From Thalassovita taeanensis (GTDB lineage: Bacteria; Pseudomonadota; Alphaproteobacteria; Rhodobacterales; Rhodobacteraceae): DNA of 64,000 nucleotides. The stretch is taken from assembly GCF_900110775.1 (NCBI RefSeq), contig NZ_FOEP01000012.1, forward strand, positions 53,906 through 117,905, read 5' to 3'. Shown piece by piece: positions 34,640 to 43,147 of this stretch. The position numbers and the translations under genes are program-made. The first letter of the stretch is position 1. Each line of letters starts with the position of its first letter. The notes beneath the pieces were generated by a model. It was not told the DNA's origin. It worked only from the letters and a program-made list of their open reading frames with translations, and did no database searches.

Positions 34640-35836
34640 ATGCAGGTCAACGCCGACAGGTTTCTAAGCGATTTGCATGCGCTGCGGCAATTCGGGGCCG
34701 CGGGGCAGGGCAAGGGTGTGATCCGCCCGGCCTTTAGCGAGGCTGATATAGCCGCGCGGCTCTGGCTGGCCGAAAGGATGAAGGACGCGGGGCTGGTGCC
34801 GCAGTTCGATCCGGTCGGGTCATTGTTCGGGCTTGCGGAAGGCCAGTCACTGCTGATGGGCTCGCACAGCGACACCCAGCCCGAAGGCGGTTGGCTGGAT
34901 GGGGCGTTGGGCGTGATCGCCGCGCTGGAGATTGCCCGCGCATCGGCCGAGGCGGGCGGGCCTGCGGTGTCGGTTGTCAGTTTCCAGGATGAAGAGGGCC
35001 GGTTTGGCGTGACCACCGGGTCAACGATCTGGTCCGGCGGGCTGGCGCTGGAGCGGGCAGACGAGCTGCAGGACCGCGAGGGCACGAGCTTTGCCGAGGC
35101 CCGCGCCAGCATGGCGCATCTGGCGCAGGGCTTTGTCGATCCCAAACGCTTCAGTGGCTTTATCGAGTGCCATATCGAACAGGGGCCGTGGCTGGATGAG
35201 GCGGGCGAAGCGGTGGCGGTGGTGACCGACATCGTTGGTATCCGTGACATGCGGATCACCTTTGAGGGCGAGCAGAACCACGCGGGCACCACGCCGATGC
35301 ACCGCCGCCGCGATGCGTTTCAGGCGCTGTCGGCGTTCAATACACGGATCAATCAACGGCTGCGAAACGTGGTCACGCCGCAGACGGTCTGGACCATTGG
35401 CCATGTCGCTTTGCACCCCGATGCGCATTCGATCGTGCCGGGGCGGGCCACGTTTTCAATGCAATGGCGCGATGGCGACAGGGATCGGCTGAAGCGGATG
35501 GAAAGCATCATTCGCGATACGGCTGCGGAAGTGGCCGAGGAACTGAGCATGGGGTTGTCCTATTCCCAGATGCTGGGGCTTGATCCGGTGCTGATGGATC
35601 CGCATTTTCAAACCGCGCTGTCGGGTGCCGCCGAGGCCGCAGCGCCGGGGCGCTGGCGGCAGATGCAATCGGGGGCGTTGCATGATGCCGCCAACGTGGC
35701 GCGCCTGATGCCTGCGGCCATGCTGTTCGTGCCGTCGATCAACGGAATCAGCCATGCCTATGAAGAAGACACAGACGAGCGTGACCTGGTGACCGGGCTT
35801 GAGGTGCTGGCCGGGGCTGTGGCGCGGATCGGCTAG
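34640..35836 (+). CDS. M20-family amidase (N-carbamoyl-amino acid hydrolase / allantoate amidohydrolase type)
   Basis: A 398-residue zinc-dependent hydrolase starting at 34640 after AGAAGGAG. Metal ligands are visible in [21 protein letters not shown] (His, Asp), [11 protein letters not shown] (Glu pair) and [13 protein letters not shown]. The lid/dimer segment reads [15 protein letters not shown], and the C-terminal His is in [11 protein letters not shown]. The family cleaves N-carbamoyl amino acids, ureidoglycine/allantoate and related amides. With a urate hydroxylase gene 9 kb away, a ureide role is possible but unproven. It ends overlapping the convergent DUF1330 gene by four bases. Confidence 0.88.
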   Translation: MQVNADRFLSDLHALRQFGAAGQGKGVIRPAFSEADIAARLWLAERMKDAGLVPQFDPVGSLFGLAEGQSLLMGSHSDTQPEGGWLDGALGVIAALEIARASAEAGGPAVSVVSFQDEEGRFGVTTGSTIWSGGLALERADELQDREGTSFAEARASMAHLAQGFVDPKRFSGFIECHIEQGPWLDEAGEAVAVVTDIVGIRDMRITFEGEQNHAGTTPMHRRRDAFQALSAFNTRINQRLRNVVTPQTVWTIGHVALHPDAHSIVPGRATFSMQWRDGDRDRLKRMESIIRDTAAEVAEELSMGLSYSQMLGLDPVLMDPHFQTALSGAAEAAAPGRWRQMQSGALHDAANVARLMPAAMLFVPSINGISHAYEEDTDERDLVTGLEVLAGAVARIG

Positions 35837-36114
35837 CCGATCAGAATGACCGAGACATCGCCAGCGGCCTGACGCAGGGCGTGAACGGCGGTCAGCTCGG
35901 GGTCGTCGATCCAGGCCAGCGCGTGCTCTTTGTCGGGGAAGGACAGGATCACGGCCATGTCGGGCAGGGGCAGCTTGCCTTCCAGCGCGGTGGGTTGCGG
36001 TGCGGCCGACAGGACGGCACCGCCATGTTTGGCCAGCGCAGCGCCCGCCTTTTCGCGGTATGCGGCCAGCGCGGTCATGTCGGTCAGGTGCATGTGGACA
36101 TAAGCATAAATCAT
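35833..36114 (-). CDS. DUF1330 domain protein
   Basis: A 93-residue ferredoxin-like (dimeric alpha-beta barrel) protein with [24 protein letters not shown] and the typical [18 protein letters not shown] segment. It starts at 36114; the longer upstream frame reaches into the divergent regulator and is not plausible. Family function is unknown; the fold is shared with small monooxygenases and stress-responsive proteins. It is divergent from a LysR gene with about 100 bp between starts, suggesting control by that regulator. Confidence 0.85.
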   Translation of the reverse strand: MIYAYVHMHLTDMTALAAYREKAGAALAKHGGAVLSAAPQPTALEGKLPLPDMAVILSFPDKEHALAWIDDPELTAVHALRQAAGDVSVILIG

Positions 36115-36211
36115 CTGGGCTCTCCTTGTTTGGGCCTGCGGGTTGATATGTGCGTCTGGGACGTGCGGAAAACGCGTGATATTGCATCTGTCATATGCGA
36201 AATTGCATGTC

Positions 36212-37081
36212 ATGGGTATGGAATGGGACGATCTTCGCACGGTTATGGTGCTGGTGCGGCAGGGCACCTTGGCGGCGGCGGCCGCGCAGTTGGGGGTGAG
36301 CTATACAACCGTGGCGCGGCGAATTGCGCGAGCCGAGACGCGGATGGGCACCCGGCTGTTTGATCGTCTGCCGGACGGGTATCGCGCGACCAAGGCTGCT
36401 TTGGTCGTCGCAGAGCGGGCCGGGCGGATGCAGCAGGAGGCCGAGACGCTTGACCGCGAACTGACGCAGTTTGATGACGACCTGACAGGGCCGCTGGTGA
36501 TCACCTCGCCGCAGCTTTTGATCGGGTCGCATCTGGGCGAGGTGATCGAGACATTTTTGACCCGTCATCCGGGCATCGACCTGACGGTTAAGGCCACTAA
36601 CGACCTGTTGAACCTGAACCGGCGCGAGGCGGATCTGGCCATCCGCATCCAGCGCGACCCGCACGACACGCTGATCGGCCAGCGGTTGACGGGTCAGAAG
36701 ACGGCGGCCTTTGCCGCCCCGGCGCTGGCGCAGAGAATTGCGCAGGACCCGGCGCAACCGCTGGACTGGATCGGATTTACCTTTTGGGATGGGCCGCCAC
36801 GGGACTCGCTTGTTGCGTACCCCAAGGGGCGGATACGGATGCGGTTTGACGACATGGTCGCGGTGGTCGGGGCGGCGCAGGCGGGGCTGGGCGTAGCGCG
36901 GATGCCGATGTTTCTGGGGCGGTACGCTGGGCTGACGATGGTACCGGTGATGGAGCCGCAGCCCTATGCCGACATCTGGGCGCTGTCGCATCGCGATATT
37001 GCACCAACCGCGCGGGTACGTGCCTTTCGTGAGGTGCTGATCCCATTTTTCCGCACGCGGGCCGGGGATTTTGTTGGTTGA
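36212..37081 (+). CDS. LysR-family transcriptional regulator
   Basis: A 289-residue LysR protein starting at 36212 (MGMEWDDLRTVMVLVRQG). The HTH is LAAAAAQLGVSYTTVARRIARAETRMG. The effector domain begins near residue 90 (LTGPLVITSPQLLIGSHLGEVIETFL), typical of the CrgA/DmlR subgroup. It is divergent from the DUF1330 gene, which is its most likely target. Confidence 0.88.
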   Translation: MGMEWDDLRTVMVLVRQGTLAAAAAQLGVSYTTVARRIARAETRMGTRLFDRLPDGYRATKAALVVAERAGRMQQEAETLDRELTQFDDDLTGPLVITSPQLLIGSHLGEVIETFLTRHPGIDLTVKATNDLLNLNRREADLAIRIQRDPHDTLIGQRLTGQKTAAFAAPALAQRIAQDPAQPLDWIGFTFWDGPPRDSLVAYPKGRIRMRFDDMVAVVGAAQAGLGVARMPMFLGRYAGLTMVPVMEPQPYADIWALSHRDIAPTARVRAFREVLIPFFRTRAGDFVG

Positions 37082-37084
37082 ACT

Positions 37085-37324
37085 TCAGGCAAGAGCAACG
37101 CGAAAATAGCCGCGTTTGAGAGCCGAGTTGCGCAAGCGATCCGCAGCCTCGGACGCGTGGCGCAGGTTCGCGAAAATGTCGATCCGGGTGGCGCCCTTGC
37201 TGCCACTAACGCCCCACTCGCGCAGCACCGAGATTTCGTCGAACAGATTATAGGCAATTTCCACCCGGTAGTAGCGCGGGCGGCAAGATCTGGGTGTGGC
37301 GCGGTAAAGCAGGCAGGTGGTCAT
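37085..37324 (-). CDS. Stand-alone WGR-domain protein
   Basis: A 79-residue protein that is almost entirely a WGR domain. It has YYRVEIAYNLFDEISVLREWG, then the GATRIDIFANLRHASEAADRL helix part and KRGYFRVA at the end. In PARPs and bacterial MolR-like proteins WGR domains bind nucleic acid. Here no catalytic domain is attached. The gene is convergent with the LysR gene, three bases apart, and upstream of nothing obvious. Cys/Arg-rich first 17 residues could be an extension; a later start is possible only without an ATG. Confidence 0.75.
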   Translation of the reverse strand: MTTCLLYRATPRSCRPRYYRVEIAYNLFDEISVLREWGVSGSKGATRIDIFANLRHASEAADRLRNSALKRGYFRVALA

Positions 37325-37371
37325 GGATTGAGTTTAGGGCGCAGCGAATCGGCGTGCAAGCAATAGGTGAG

Positions 37372-37402
37372 TCGGGGGCAGGCGCCTCCGGCGGGGATAT
37401 TT
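37372..37402 (+). repeat. REP-like element, degenerate copy
   Basis: GTCGGGGGCAGGCGCCTCCG followed by GCGGGGATATTTGG resembles the G+C hairpin plus ATATTT tail of the element at 23086-23140. It lies between the WGR gene and the 3' end of the response regulator gene. Confidence 0.45.
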
Positions 37403-37421
37403 GGAAAATATGAATGCGGGC

Positions 37422-38126
37422 TCAGGCCCAGCTTACGTCGCCCAAAAAGATATAGCCCGCGCCATAGATCGTTTTGATCAGCCGGGGGTTTTTCGGATCT
37501 TCGCGCAATTTGGTGCGCAGGCGCGAAATGCGGACATCCATAGCCCGATCAAAGCTTTCGCCTGCCGCCCCGCCCAGCGTTTCCTGCATCATCGCGCGGG
37601 AAATCAGTCGTTTGGGGCGTTCCAGAAACAAGCGCAGCACTTCGCCTTCGGCATGGGAAAACGGCGTTTGTTCACCGGTGGCGTTTTCCAGGACATAGCT
37701 GTCAAAATGCGCGGTCCAGCCGTTGAAATACGCGGTGTTTCCGGCTTGCTGCACGGCTTTGTCCCGCCGTAGACGGGCGCGGATCCGGGCGACGACCTCG
37801 GCTGGATCGAAGGGTTTGATGATATAGTCATCCGCGCCCAGCTCCAGCCCGGTCACGCGGTCCTGCACTTGGGCACGGCCTGAGATGATGATGACCGTGG
37901 CGCCCTGTTCCAGCGCCAACCGGTGCACCAGTGTCAGCCCGTCCCGATCCGGTAACGACAGATCGACCAGACACACATCGGGCGCGGCAGTTTTAAGTGC
38001 TGCCTCGAATTCGGTCGCGCGGCCAAAGCTCATCGTGCGAAAGCCTGCTTCTTCCAGCGCATCGGCCAGCATCGTGCGGATCGCGGGCTCGTCATCAAGG
38101 ATCGTAACTAGTGGAGCGGTGGTCAT
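37422..38126 (-). CDS. OmpR-family response regulator
   Basis: A 234-residue response regulator. It has a receiver domain with phosphoacceptor Asp in DVCLVDLSLPDRDGL, Thr/Ser in IIISGR and Lys in IIKPFDPAE. A winged-helix DNA-binding domain follows from about residue 135, with the recognition area RAMDVRISRLRTKLRED and KTIYGAGYIF. Its start overlaps the kinase stop (38123-38126), so it is the partner of the kinase upstream. OmpR/PhoB-type proteins bind direct repeats at 10-11 bp period, relevant to the repeats at 43054. Confidence 0.93.
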   Translation of the reverse strand: MTTAPLVTILDDEPAIRTMLADALEEAGFRTMSFGRATEFEAALKTAAPDVCLVDLSLPDRDGLTLVHRLALEQGATVIIISGRAQVQDRVTGLELGADDYIIKPFDPAEVVARIRARLRRDKAVQQAGNTAYFNGWTAHFDSYVLENATGEQTPFSHAEGEVLRLFLERPKRLISRAMMQETLGGAAGESFDRAMDVRISRLRTKLREDPKNPRLIKTIYGAGYIFLGDVSWA

Positions 38127-40045
38127 GGGGCGGGGCCTTCCTGATGCAAAAACGCGGCCAGTTGCGAGGCGGTAAAGGGTTTGCGCAACACCGGAACGCG
38201 GGCCCTAGCAGTTTGATGCAGTGGATGATTAGGCGGCAGCGACGTCATAAGCAGAATTGGAGGGTGACCAATGGGCATGCAGTCCAGAAGATTCAAACCG
38301 GTATCGTCGCCCAATAGCGAGATGTCGGACAGGATCTGGGCGATGCCCGGCACTTCTTGCAGCAACACCAGCGCCTCTTCGGTGCTGGCGGCCTCGATCA
38401 CGGAATGGCCAAGCCCGGTCAGCATCTCGCGTACGCCCTCGCGCAGGTCGGGGCTGTCTTCGACCAGAAGCACCAGCCCGGGCGCAGCCCGTGCGGGCGC
38501 CGGGCGCAGCGGTAGCAGAAGGCTGACCTGCCCGCCGGTTTCGGTATTGGCAAGGTGCATCCGCCCGCCTGCCAGCGTGGTCATGTCATACACCATGGAC
38601 AGGCCCAGCCCCGACCCTTCGCCGCCCTTGGTGGTAAAGAATGGCTCCAACGCGTGATGCAGCGCGGGTTCTGAAAAGCCGGGGCCGGTGTCGGTGACAG
38701 TGAACTCTGCCCAGAGATTCTGCACCGCCTTGACGGTCAGGGTGATGCGGCCGGTCCCGTCACAGGCATGACGGGCATTCAGGATCAGGTTCAACAGGCT
38801 GTCTTGCAACATGCCAGCGTCAAAAAGCAGCGATTCCTCTTGCAGCAGGTTGTTGATTTGCAGGGCGATACCGTCATCCAGCGCCGGGGCCGCGAGAATT
38901 TCGAGATCATCCAGAAATAAGGCCATATCCGCCGGCGCCGGGTGCCATCCGCGCGCGCCGGTGATGTCGGCGATCCGGTTCAACAGCGACCCGCCACGAT
39001 GCGCGGCGGACAGGGTGGCGTTGATCATATCCGCCGCCCCTTGCGGCAGGTCCATTTTTTGAAGCCGCGACTGACTGCCAAGAATGATCGTCAGAAGGTT
39101 GGAAAAATCATGCGCCATCCCGCTGGTCAACTGCGCGGCCATTTCACGGCGGCGGGTCTGTTGCAAAGCGGTACGAGCCTGAGTTTCTTCGGTCACGTCC
39201 ATCGACAGGATATAAACCCCACCCATCGTGCCCGTCGCGTCGCGGTCCGGCGTGAACGCGGTGCGGATCCGGCGCGAGCTTTGCTGATGGCTGAATTCAA
39301 ATACCGACGGCGTTCCCTCAAACGCCTGATCCAGATGTGGGCGGATGGCGGAATAGGCATCCTGCCCAAGCGCGTCACGGATATGCAGCCCCAGGATGTG
39401 AGAGGGCCGACCAGGCATCACCGATGATAGCCGCAGATTGGAGAAGGTATAATGCCGGTCCAGCCCGACATGGGCGATATGAGCAGGCATCATTTCGGTG
39501 GTCAGGCGGGTGCGCGCCTCGGTGTCGGTCAGTTGGCGCTTGGCTTCTTCCAGCGCGGTGATTGTCGCTTCTAGTTGGCGGTTGGTGGCGGCCAGCTCTT
39601 CTGCATAGGACAGCACTTTGTCGGTCAACTCTTCGGACCGGGCGCGCAGCAGCTCTTCTTGCCGCTTGGTGCGGGTGATGTCGGTATAGACCGTGACCCA
39701 ACCGCCCTGAGGCAAGGGCGACCCTTCGACTGATATTATCCGCCCGTTGGCACGGGTGCGTTCCATATAGTGTGGCGCGAAGGTGCGAGCTTGTGCAACG
39801 CGCCGGGCCACGGCGGCCTCGATATCGGTGACCGGGCCATATTCGCCGCGCTCGACCAGATACCGGATACAGTCGGCGAAATCAGTGCCGGGGATGATCA
39901 GGTGGTCCGGCAGATCAAAAATCTCGCGGAAGGGGCGATTGCACACGACCAGTTTCAGGTCGCTGTCATAAATCGACAGCGCCTGCTGAATGAGGTTCAG
40001 CCCGGCCATGGTCATGGCCGTTGTATCTTGGTGCGATATGGGCAT
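38123..40045 (-). CDS. Hybrid PAS-domain sensor histidine kinase
   Basis: 640 residues from the ATG at 40045, which follows GGAAAGGAGCGG; the frame open to 40261 would run into the divergent gene. Order: PAS (about 10-130, IYDSDLKLVVCNRPFREIF), coiled coil, second PAS (about 175-290), dimerisation box with the phospho-His in LTSGMAHDFSNLLT, ATPase domain (LNLILNARHA, DTGPGF, GSGLGLSMV) and a C-terminal receiver (LVEDSPDLRE, Asp in LSDISL, KPFTASQ). No transmembrane helix is seen, so it senses an internal signal. It shares an operon with the OmpR-type regulator and is divergent from the acyl-CoA ligase/importer cluster. Confidence 0.92.
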   Translation of the reverse strand: MPISHQDTTAMTMAGLNLIQQALSIYDSDLKLVVCNRPFREIFDLPDHLIIPGTDFADCIRYLVERGEYGPVTDIEAAVARRVAQARTFAPHYMERTRANGRIISVEGSPLPQGGWVTVYTDITRTKRQEELLRARSEELTDKVLSYAEELAATNRQLEATITALEEAKRQLTDTEARTRLTTEMMPAHIAHVGLDRHYTFSNLRLSSVMPGRPSHILGLHIRDALGQDAYSAIRPHLDQAFEGTPSVFEFSHQQSSRRIRTAFTPDRDATGTMGGVYILSMDVTEETQARTALQQTRRREMAAQLTSGMAHDFSNLLTIILGSQSRLQKMDLPQGAADMINATLSAAHRGGSLLNRIADITGARGWHPAPADMALFLDDLEILAAPALDDGIALQINNLLQEESLLFDAGMLQDSLLNLILNARHACDGTGRITLTVKAVQNLWAEFTVTDTGPGFSEPALHHALEPFFTTKGGEGSGLGLSMVYDMTTLAGGRMHLANTETGGQVSLLLPLRPAPARAAPGLVLLVEDSPDLREGVREMLTGLGHSVIEAASTEEALVLLQEVPGIAQILSDISLLGDDTGLNLLDCMPIGHPPILLMTSLPPNHPLHQTARARVPVLRKPFTASQLAAFLHQEGPAP

Positions 40046-40113
40046 GCCCGCTCCTTTCCGGTCATGGCTAGCACCGCTGAGGCGGGGCGCAAAGGGGGCT
40101 GTGGCGCCTGTTA

Positions 40114-40129
40114 CAATTCGTAAGAATTG
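40114..40129. promoter_or_regulatory. Inverted repeat in the kinase/acyl-CoA ligase divergent region
   Basis: CAATTC-GTAA-GAATTG is a perfect 6-bp inverted repeat. The same bases can be read as two direct 10-mers, GTTACAATTC and GTAAGAATTG. It is A/T-rich in a G+C-rich background and lies midway between the two divergent starts at 40045 and 40246. It is a candidate operator for the adjacent response regulator. Confidence 0.4.
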
Positions 40130-40245
40130 GGAAATGATCAGGAAAAAGTTGACGGCGAATGTGAAAAGCGCACCCTTGCACGAGGGAGAATCGCCGTGCA
40201 GGCGGTCGCGGCCTGACAAAAGCAGGCAAATGGGAGGAAGAAAAT

Positions 40246-42219
40246 TTGGCACAGTCGTCACAGGCGACCGGTGGACTCACGTCCATTCCGGCGCTTTTGC
40301 AGCGGAACGCCACCGAATTCGCGAACAGATCCGCGTATCGGGAGAAAGAGTTTGGTATCTGGCAGAGCTGGACATGGGCCCAGACTGCGCAGGAGATCGA
40401 CAGTCTTGCACTGGGTCTGATCAATCTTGGCGTAAACGAAGGCGATTTCATCGCCGTTATCGGGCGCAATCGGCCCCATCTGTATTGGTCGATGGTGGCC
40501 GCGCAATCCGTGGGCGCGATCCCGGTGCCGCTGTATCAGGACGCCTCTGCAGAAGAGATGGCCTATGTTCTGGATCATTGTGGCGCACGGTTCGTGATCG
40601 CCGAGGATCAGGAGCAGGTGGACAAGGTGATCGAGGTGCAGCAGGGGCTGCATCAGTTCGAACACATGATCTATCTCGACCCGCGCGGGATGCGGAAATA
40701 TGATCATTCGCAACTGCACGAATTCAGCCATGTGCAAGAGCAAGGCCACGCTGCGCGTGACGAGCTGACCCACGAGTTGAAGGCCCGTCGCGGCAAGTTG
40801 GACTATGCCAGCGTTTGCGTGATGCTTTATACTTCGGGCACGACCGGCAAGCCCAAGGGCGTTGTTTTGTCGAACCGCAACGTGATTGAAAGCGCCAAGA
40901 ATTCTGTCGAGTTTGACCACCTGAAACCTGACGAAGAGCTTCTGGCCTATCTGCCCATGGCTTGGGTCGGTGACTTTATCTTCTCGCTCGGGCAGGCGTA
41001 TTGGGCGGGGTTCTGCGTAAATTGCCCCGAAAGCCCGGAAACATTGGCGGTCGATCTGCGAGAGATCGGGCCAACTTGTTATTTTGCGCCGCCGCGCGTG
41101 TTTGAAACCCAGTTGACCAACGTGATGATCCGCATGGAAGATGCCACGCGGATGAAAAAGCGGATGTTCGATTACTTCATGGCGCACGCCAAGAAGGTTG
41201 GTCCGGACATTCTGGACGGCAAGCCCGTGGGCGGATTGGATCGGCTGAAATATGCGTTGGGCAATCTGTTCATCTATGGTCCGCTGAAGAACACGCTGGG
41301 CCTGACGCGCGTGCGCGTGGGCTATACGGCGGGCGAGGCGATCGGGCCGGAAATCTTTGATTTCTATCGCTCTTTGGGTATCAACCTGAAGCAGCTTTAT
41401 GGTCAAACCGAGGCGACAGTGTTCATCACCGCGCAGCCCGATGGCGAGGTGCGTTCGGATACCGTGGGTGTGCCCGCGCCGGGTGTTGAGCTGAAGATTG
41501 GCGACAATGGCGAAGTGTATTACCGCAGCCCCGGTGTGTTCGAGTACTATTATAAGAACCCTGAAAGCACGGCTGACACCAAGGATGCCGAAGGCTGGGT
41601 GGCCACGGGGGATGCCGGGTTTATCGAGCCGGGCTCGGGGCATCTGCGGATTATCGACCGCGCCAAGGACGTCGGCAAGATGGCCGATGGCAGCCTGTTC
41701 GCGCCGAAATACGTTGAAAACAAGCTGAAGTTCTATCCGAATATTCTGGAAGCCGTGGTCTTTGGCAACAATCGCGACAAGTGCGTGGCCTTCATCAATA
41801 TCGACCTGAGTGCCGTGGGCAACTGGGCCGAACGCAACAACATCGCCTACTCTTCGTATCAGGAATTGGCAGGTCATCCCAAGGTGTTGGACGCCGTTCG
41901 CTTACATGTGGAAGAGGTGAACCGGTCGGTTGCGGAAGACGAAATGCTGTCGGGGTGTCAGGTGCATCGCTTCCTGATCCTGCACAAGGAACTGGATGCG
42001 GATGATGGCGAAATGACCCGAACCCGCAAGGTGCGCCGCCGGATTGTTGAAGACAAATTCGCTGATCTGATCGGTGGGCTTTACGATGGGTCGGACGAGA
42101 TCTTTACCAAGACCGAAGTGACCTATGAAGACGGTCGCAAGGGCCATATCAGCGCGACGCTGAAGCTGATGGATGCGGCCGTGGTGCCGGTGACGACACA
42201 TAAGGTGGCAGCGGAATGA
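40246..42219 (+). CDS. Long-chain-type acyl-CoA synthetase (AMP-binding, COG1022)
   Basis: A 657-residue adenylate-forming ligase that starts with TTG at 40246 directly after the strong ribosome site GGGAGGAAG; no ATG fits. It has the P-loop YTSGTTGKPKG, the GQTEATVF adenylation motif and the hinge/DR motif ATGDAGFIEPGSGHLRIIDR. The family activates fatty or aryl carboxylates to CoA thioesters via acyl-AMP. It heads a plus-strand cluster with a HAAT importer and a phenylacetate-CoA-ligase-like gene, suggesting activation of the imported carboxylate. It overlaps the next gene by four bases. Confidence 0.9.
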   Translation: MAQSSQATGGLTSIPALLQRNATEFANRSAYREKEFGIWQSWTWAQTAQEIDSLALGLINLGVNEGDFIAVIGRNRPHLYWSMVAAQSVGAIPVPLYQDASAEEMAYVLDHCGARFVIAEDQEQVDKVIEVQQGLHQFEHMIYLDPRGMRKYDHSQLHEFSHVQEQGHAARDELTHELKARRGKLDYASVCVMLYTSGTTGKPKGVVLSNRNVIESAKNSVEFDHLKPDEELLAYLPMAWVGDFIFSLGQAYWAGFCVNCPESPETLAVDLREIGPTCYFAPPRVFETQLTNVMIRMEDATRMKKRMFDYFMAHAKKVGPDILDGKPVGGLDRLKYALGNLFIYGPLKNTLGLTRVRVGYTAGEAIGPEIFDFYRSLGINLKQLYGQTEATVFITAQPDGEVRSDTVGVPAPGVELKIGDNGEVYYRSPGVFEYYYKNPESTADTKDAEGWVATGDAGFIEPGSGHLRIIDRAKDVGKMADGSLFAPKYVENKLKFYPNILEAVVFGNNRDKCVAFINIDLSAVGNWAERNNIAYSSYQELAGHPKVLDAVRLHVEEVNRSVAEDEMLSGCQVHRFLILHKELDADDGEMTRTRKVRRRIVEDKFADLIGGLYDGSDEIFTKTEVTYEDGRKGHISATLKLMDAAVVPVTTHKVAAE

Positions 42220-43037
42220 ACCAGATAAGTGACGAAGGTTATATCACCGCAGACGGTCGCAAGATCGGCGCAGTGATGATGGAGATGAAGAATATTACCC
42301 TGCGTTTTGGTGGGGTTAAGGCAATCACCGATATCAGCTTTGACATTCGCCAAGGCGAGATCCGCGCGATCATCGGGCCGAATGGCGCGGGGAAATCCTC
42401 GATGTTGAACGTGATTTCCGGCTTCTATATCCCGCAGGAGGGGGAAGTTTGGTTCCACGGCAAGAAACGTGCACCGATGCGCCCGTTTCAGGTGGCGCAG
42501 CAGGGGATTGCGCGGACGTTCCAGAACATCGCCTTGTTCGAAGGGATGTCGGTTCTGGACAACGTTATGACCGGTCGCCTGACCCATATGAAATCCGGGA
42601 TGCTGTCGCAGGCGATCTGGAAAGGTAAGGCCGAGCGGGAAGAGGTTGCGAACCGGGAAGTTGTTGAAAAGGTTATCGACTTTCTGGAAATTCAGGCCAT
42701 TCGCAAGACCCCGGTGGCGCGTTTGCCTTACGGCTTGAAGAAGCGGGTCGAACTGGCGCGGGCGCTGGCAGCCGAGCCGAAGCTGCTGCTTCTGGACGAG
42801 CCAATGGCGGGAATGAACGTCGAGGAGAAAGAGGACATGAGCCGCTTTATCCTTGATGTGAATGACGAATTTGGCACCACGATCGCCCTGATCGAACACG
42901 ATATGGGGGTGGTGATGGACCTGTCCGACCGCGTTGTGGTGATGGATTACGGCAAGAAAATTGGCGATGGCACCCCCGACGAGGTGCGCAACAATCAGAA
43001 CGTGATCGACGCCTATCTGGGGGTGGCCCATGACTGA
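42216..43037 (+). CDS. HAAT-type ABC transporter ATP-binding protein (LivG-like)
   Basis: A 273-residue ATPase with Walker A GPNGAGKS, a RTFQNIALFEGMSVLDNVM segment typical of LivG, a signature region reading LPYGLKKRVELARALA and Walker B LLLLDEPMAGMN. The canonical LSGG is replaced by LPYG, a known variation in this branch of LivG-like proteins. It is one of two ATPases of the importer and is translationally coupled to the ligase gene. Confidence 0.92.
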   Translation: MNQISDEGYITADGRKIGAVMMEMKNITLRFGGVKAITDISFDIRQGEIRAIIGPNGAGKSSMLNVISGFYIPQEGEVWFHGKKRAPMRPFQVAQQGIARTFQNIALFEGMSVLDNVMTGRLTHMKSGMLSQAIWKGKAEREEVANREVVEKVIDFLEIQAIRKTPVARLPYGLKKRVELARALAAEPKLLLLDEPMAGMNVEEKEDMSRFILDVNDEFGTTIALIEHDMGVVMDLSDRVVVMDYGKKIGDGTPDEVRNNQNVIDAYLGVAHD

Positions 43038-43053
43038 TTTGACGATTTTCGCG

Positions 43054-43093
43054 ATGCACAACGCATACACACTTCATGCACATCTTATGCAGA
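43054..43093. repeat. Fourfold 7-bp repeats at 11-bp period (site 2)
   Basis: Heptamers ATGCACA, ATACACA, ATGCACA, ATGCAGA begin at 43054, 43065, 43076 and 43087, each separated by four bases. They lie between livG-like and livH-like genes. The arrangement matches site 1 (27033-27072, opposite orientation) in unit, spacer and copy number. One turn-of-helix spacing fits an OmpR/PhoB-class operator. Confidence 0.6.
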
Positions 43094-43147
43094 CGCGCCA
43101 CGCGGCTGCACCGTGCCGATCCGACCTTTACCAAGGGAGCGCGACCG

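Noticed and set aside
40258..41877. A 539-residue frame opposite the acyl-CoA synthetase
   Set aside because: It is antisense to a well-supported AMP-binding enzyme and shows no domain.
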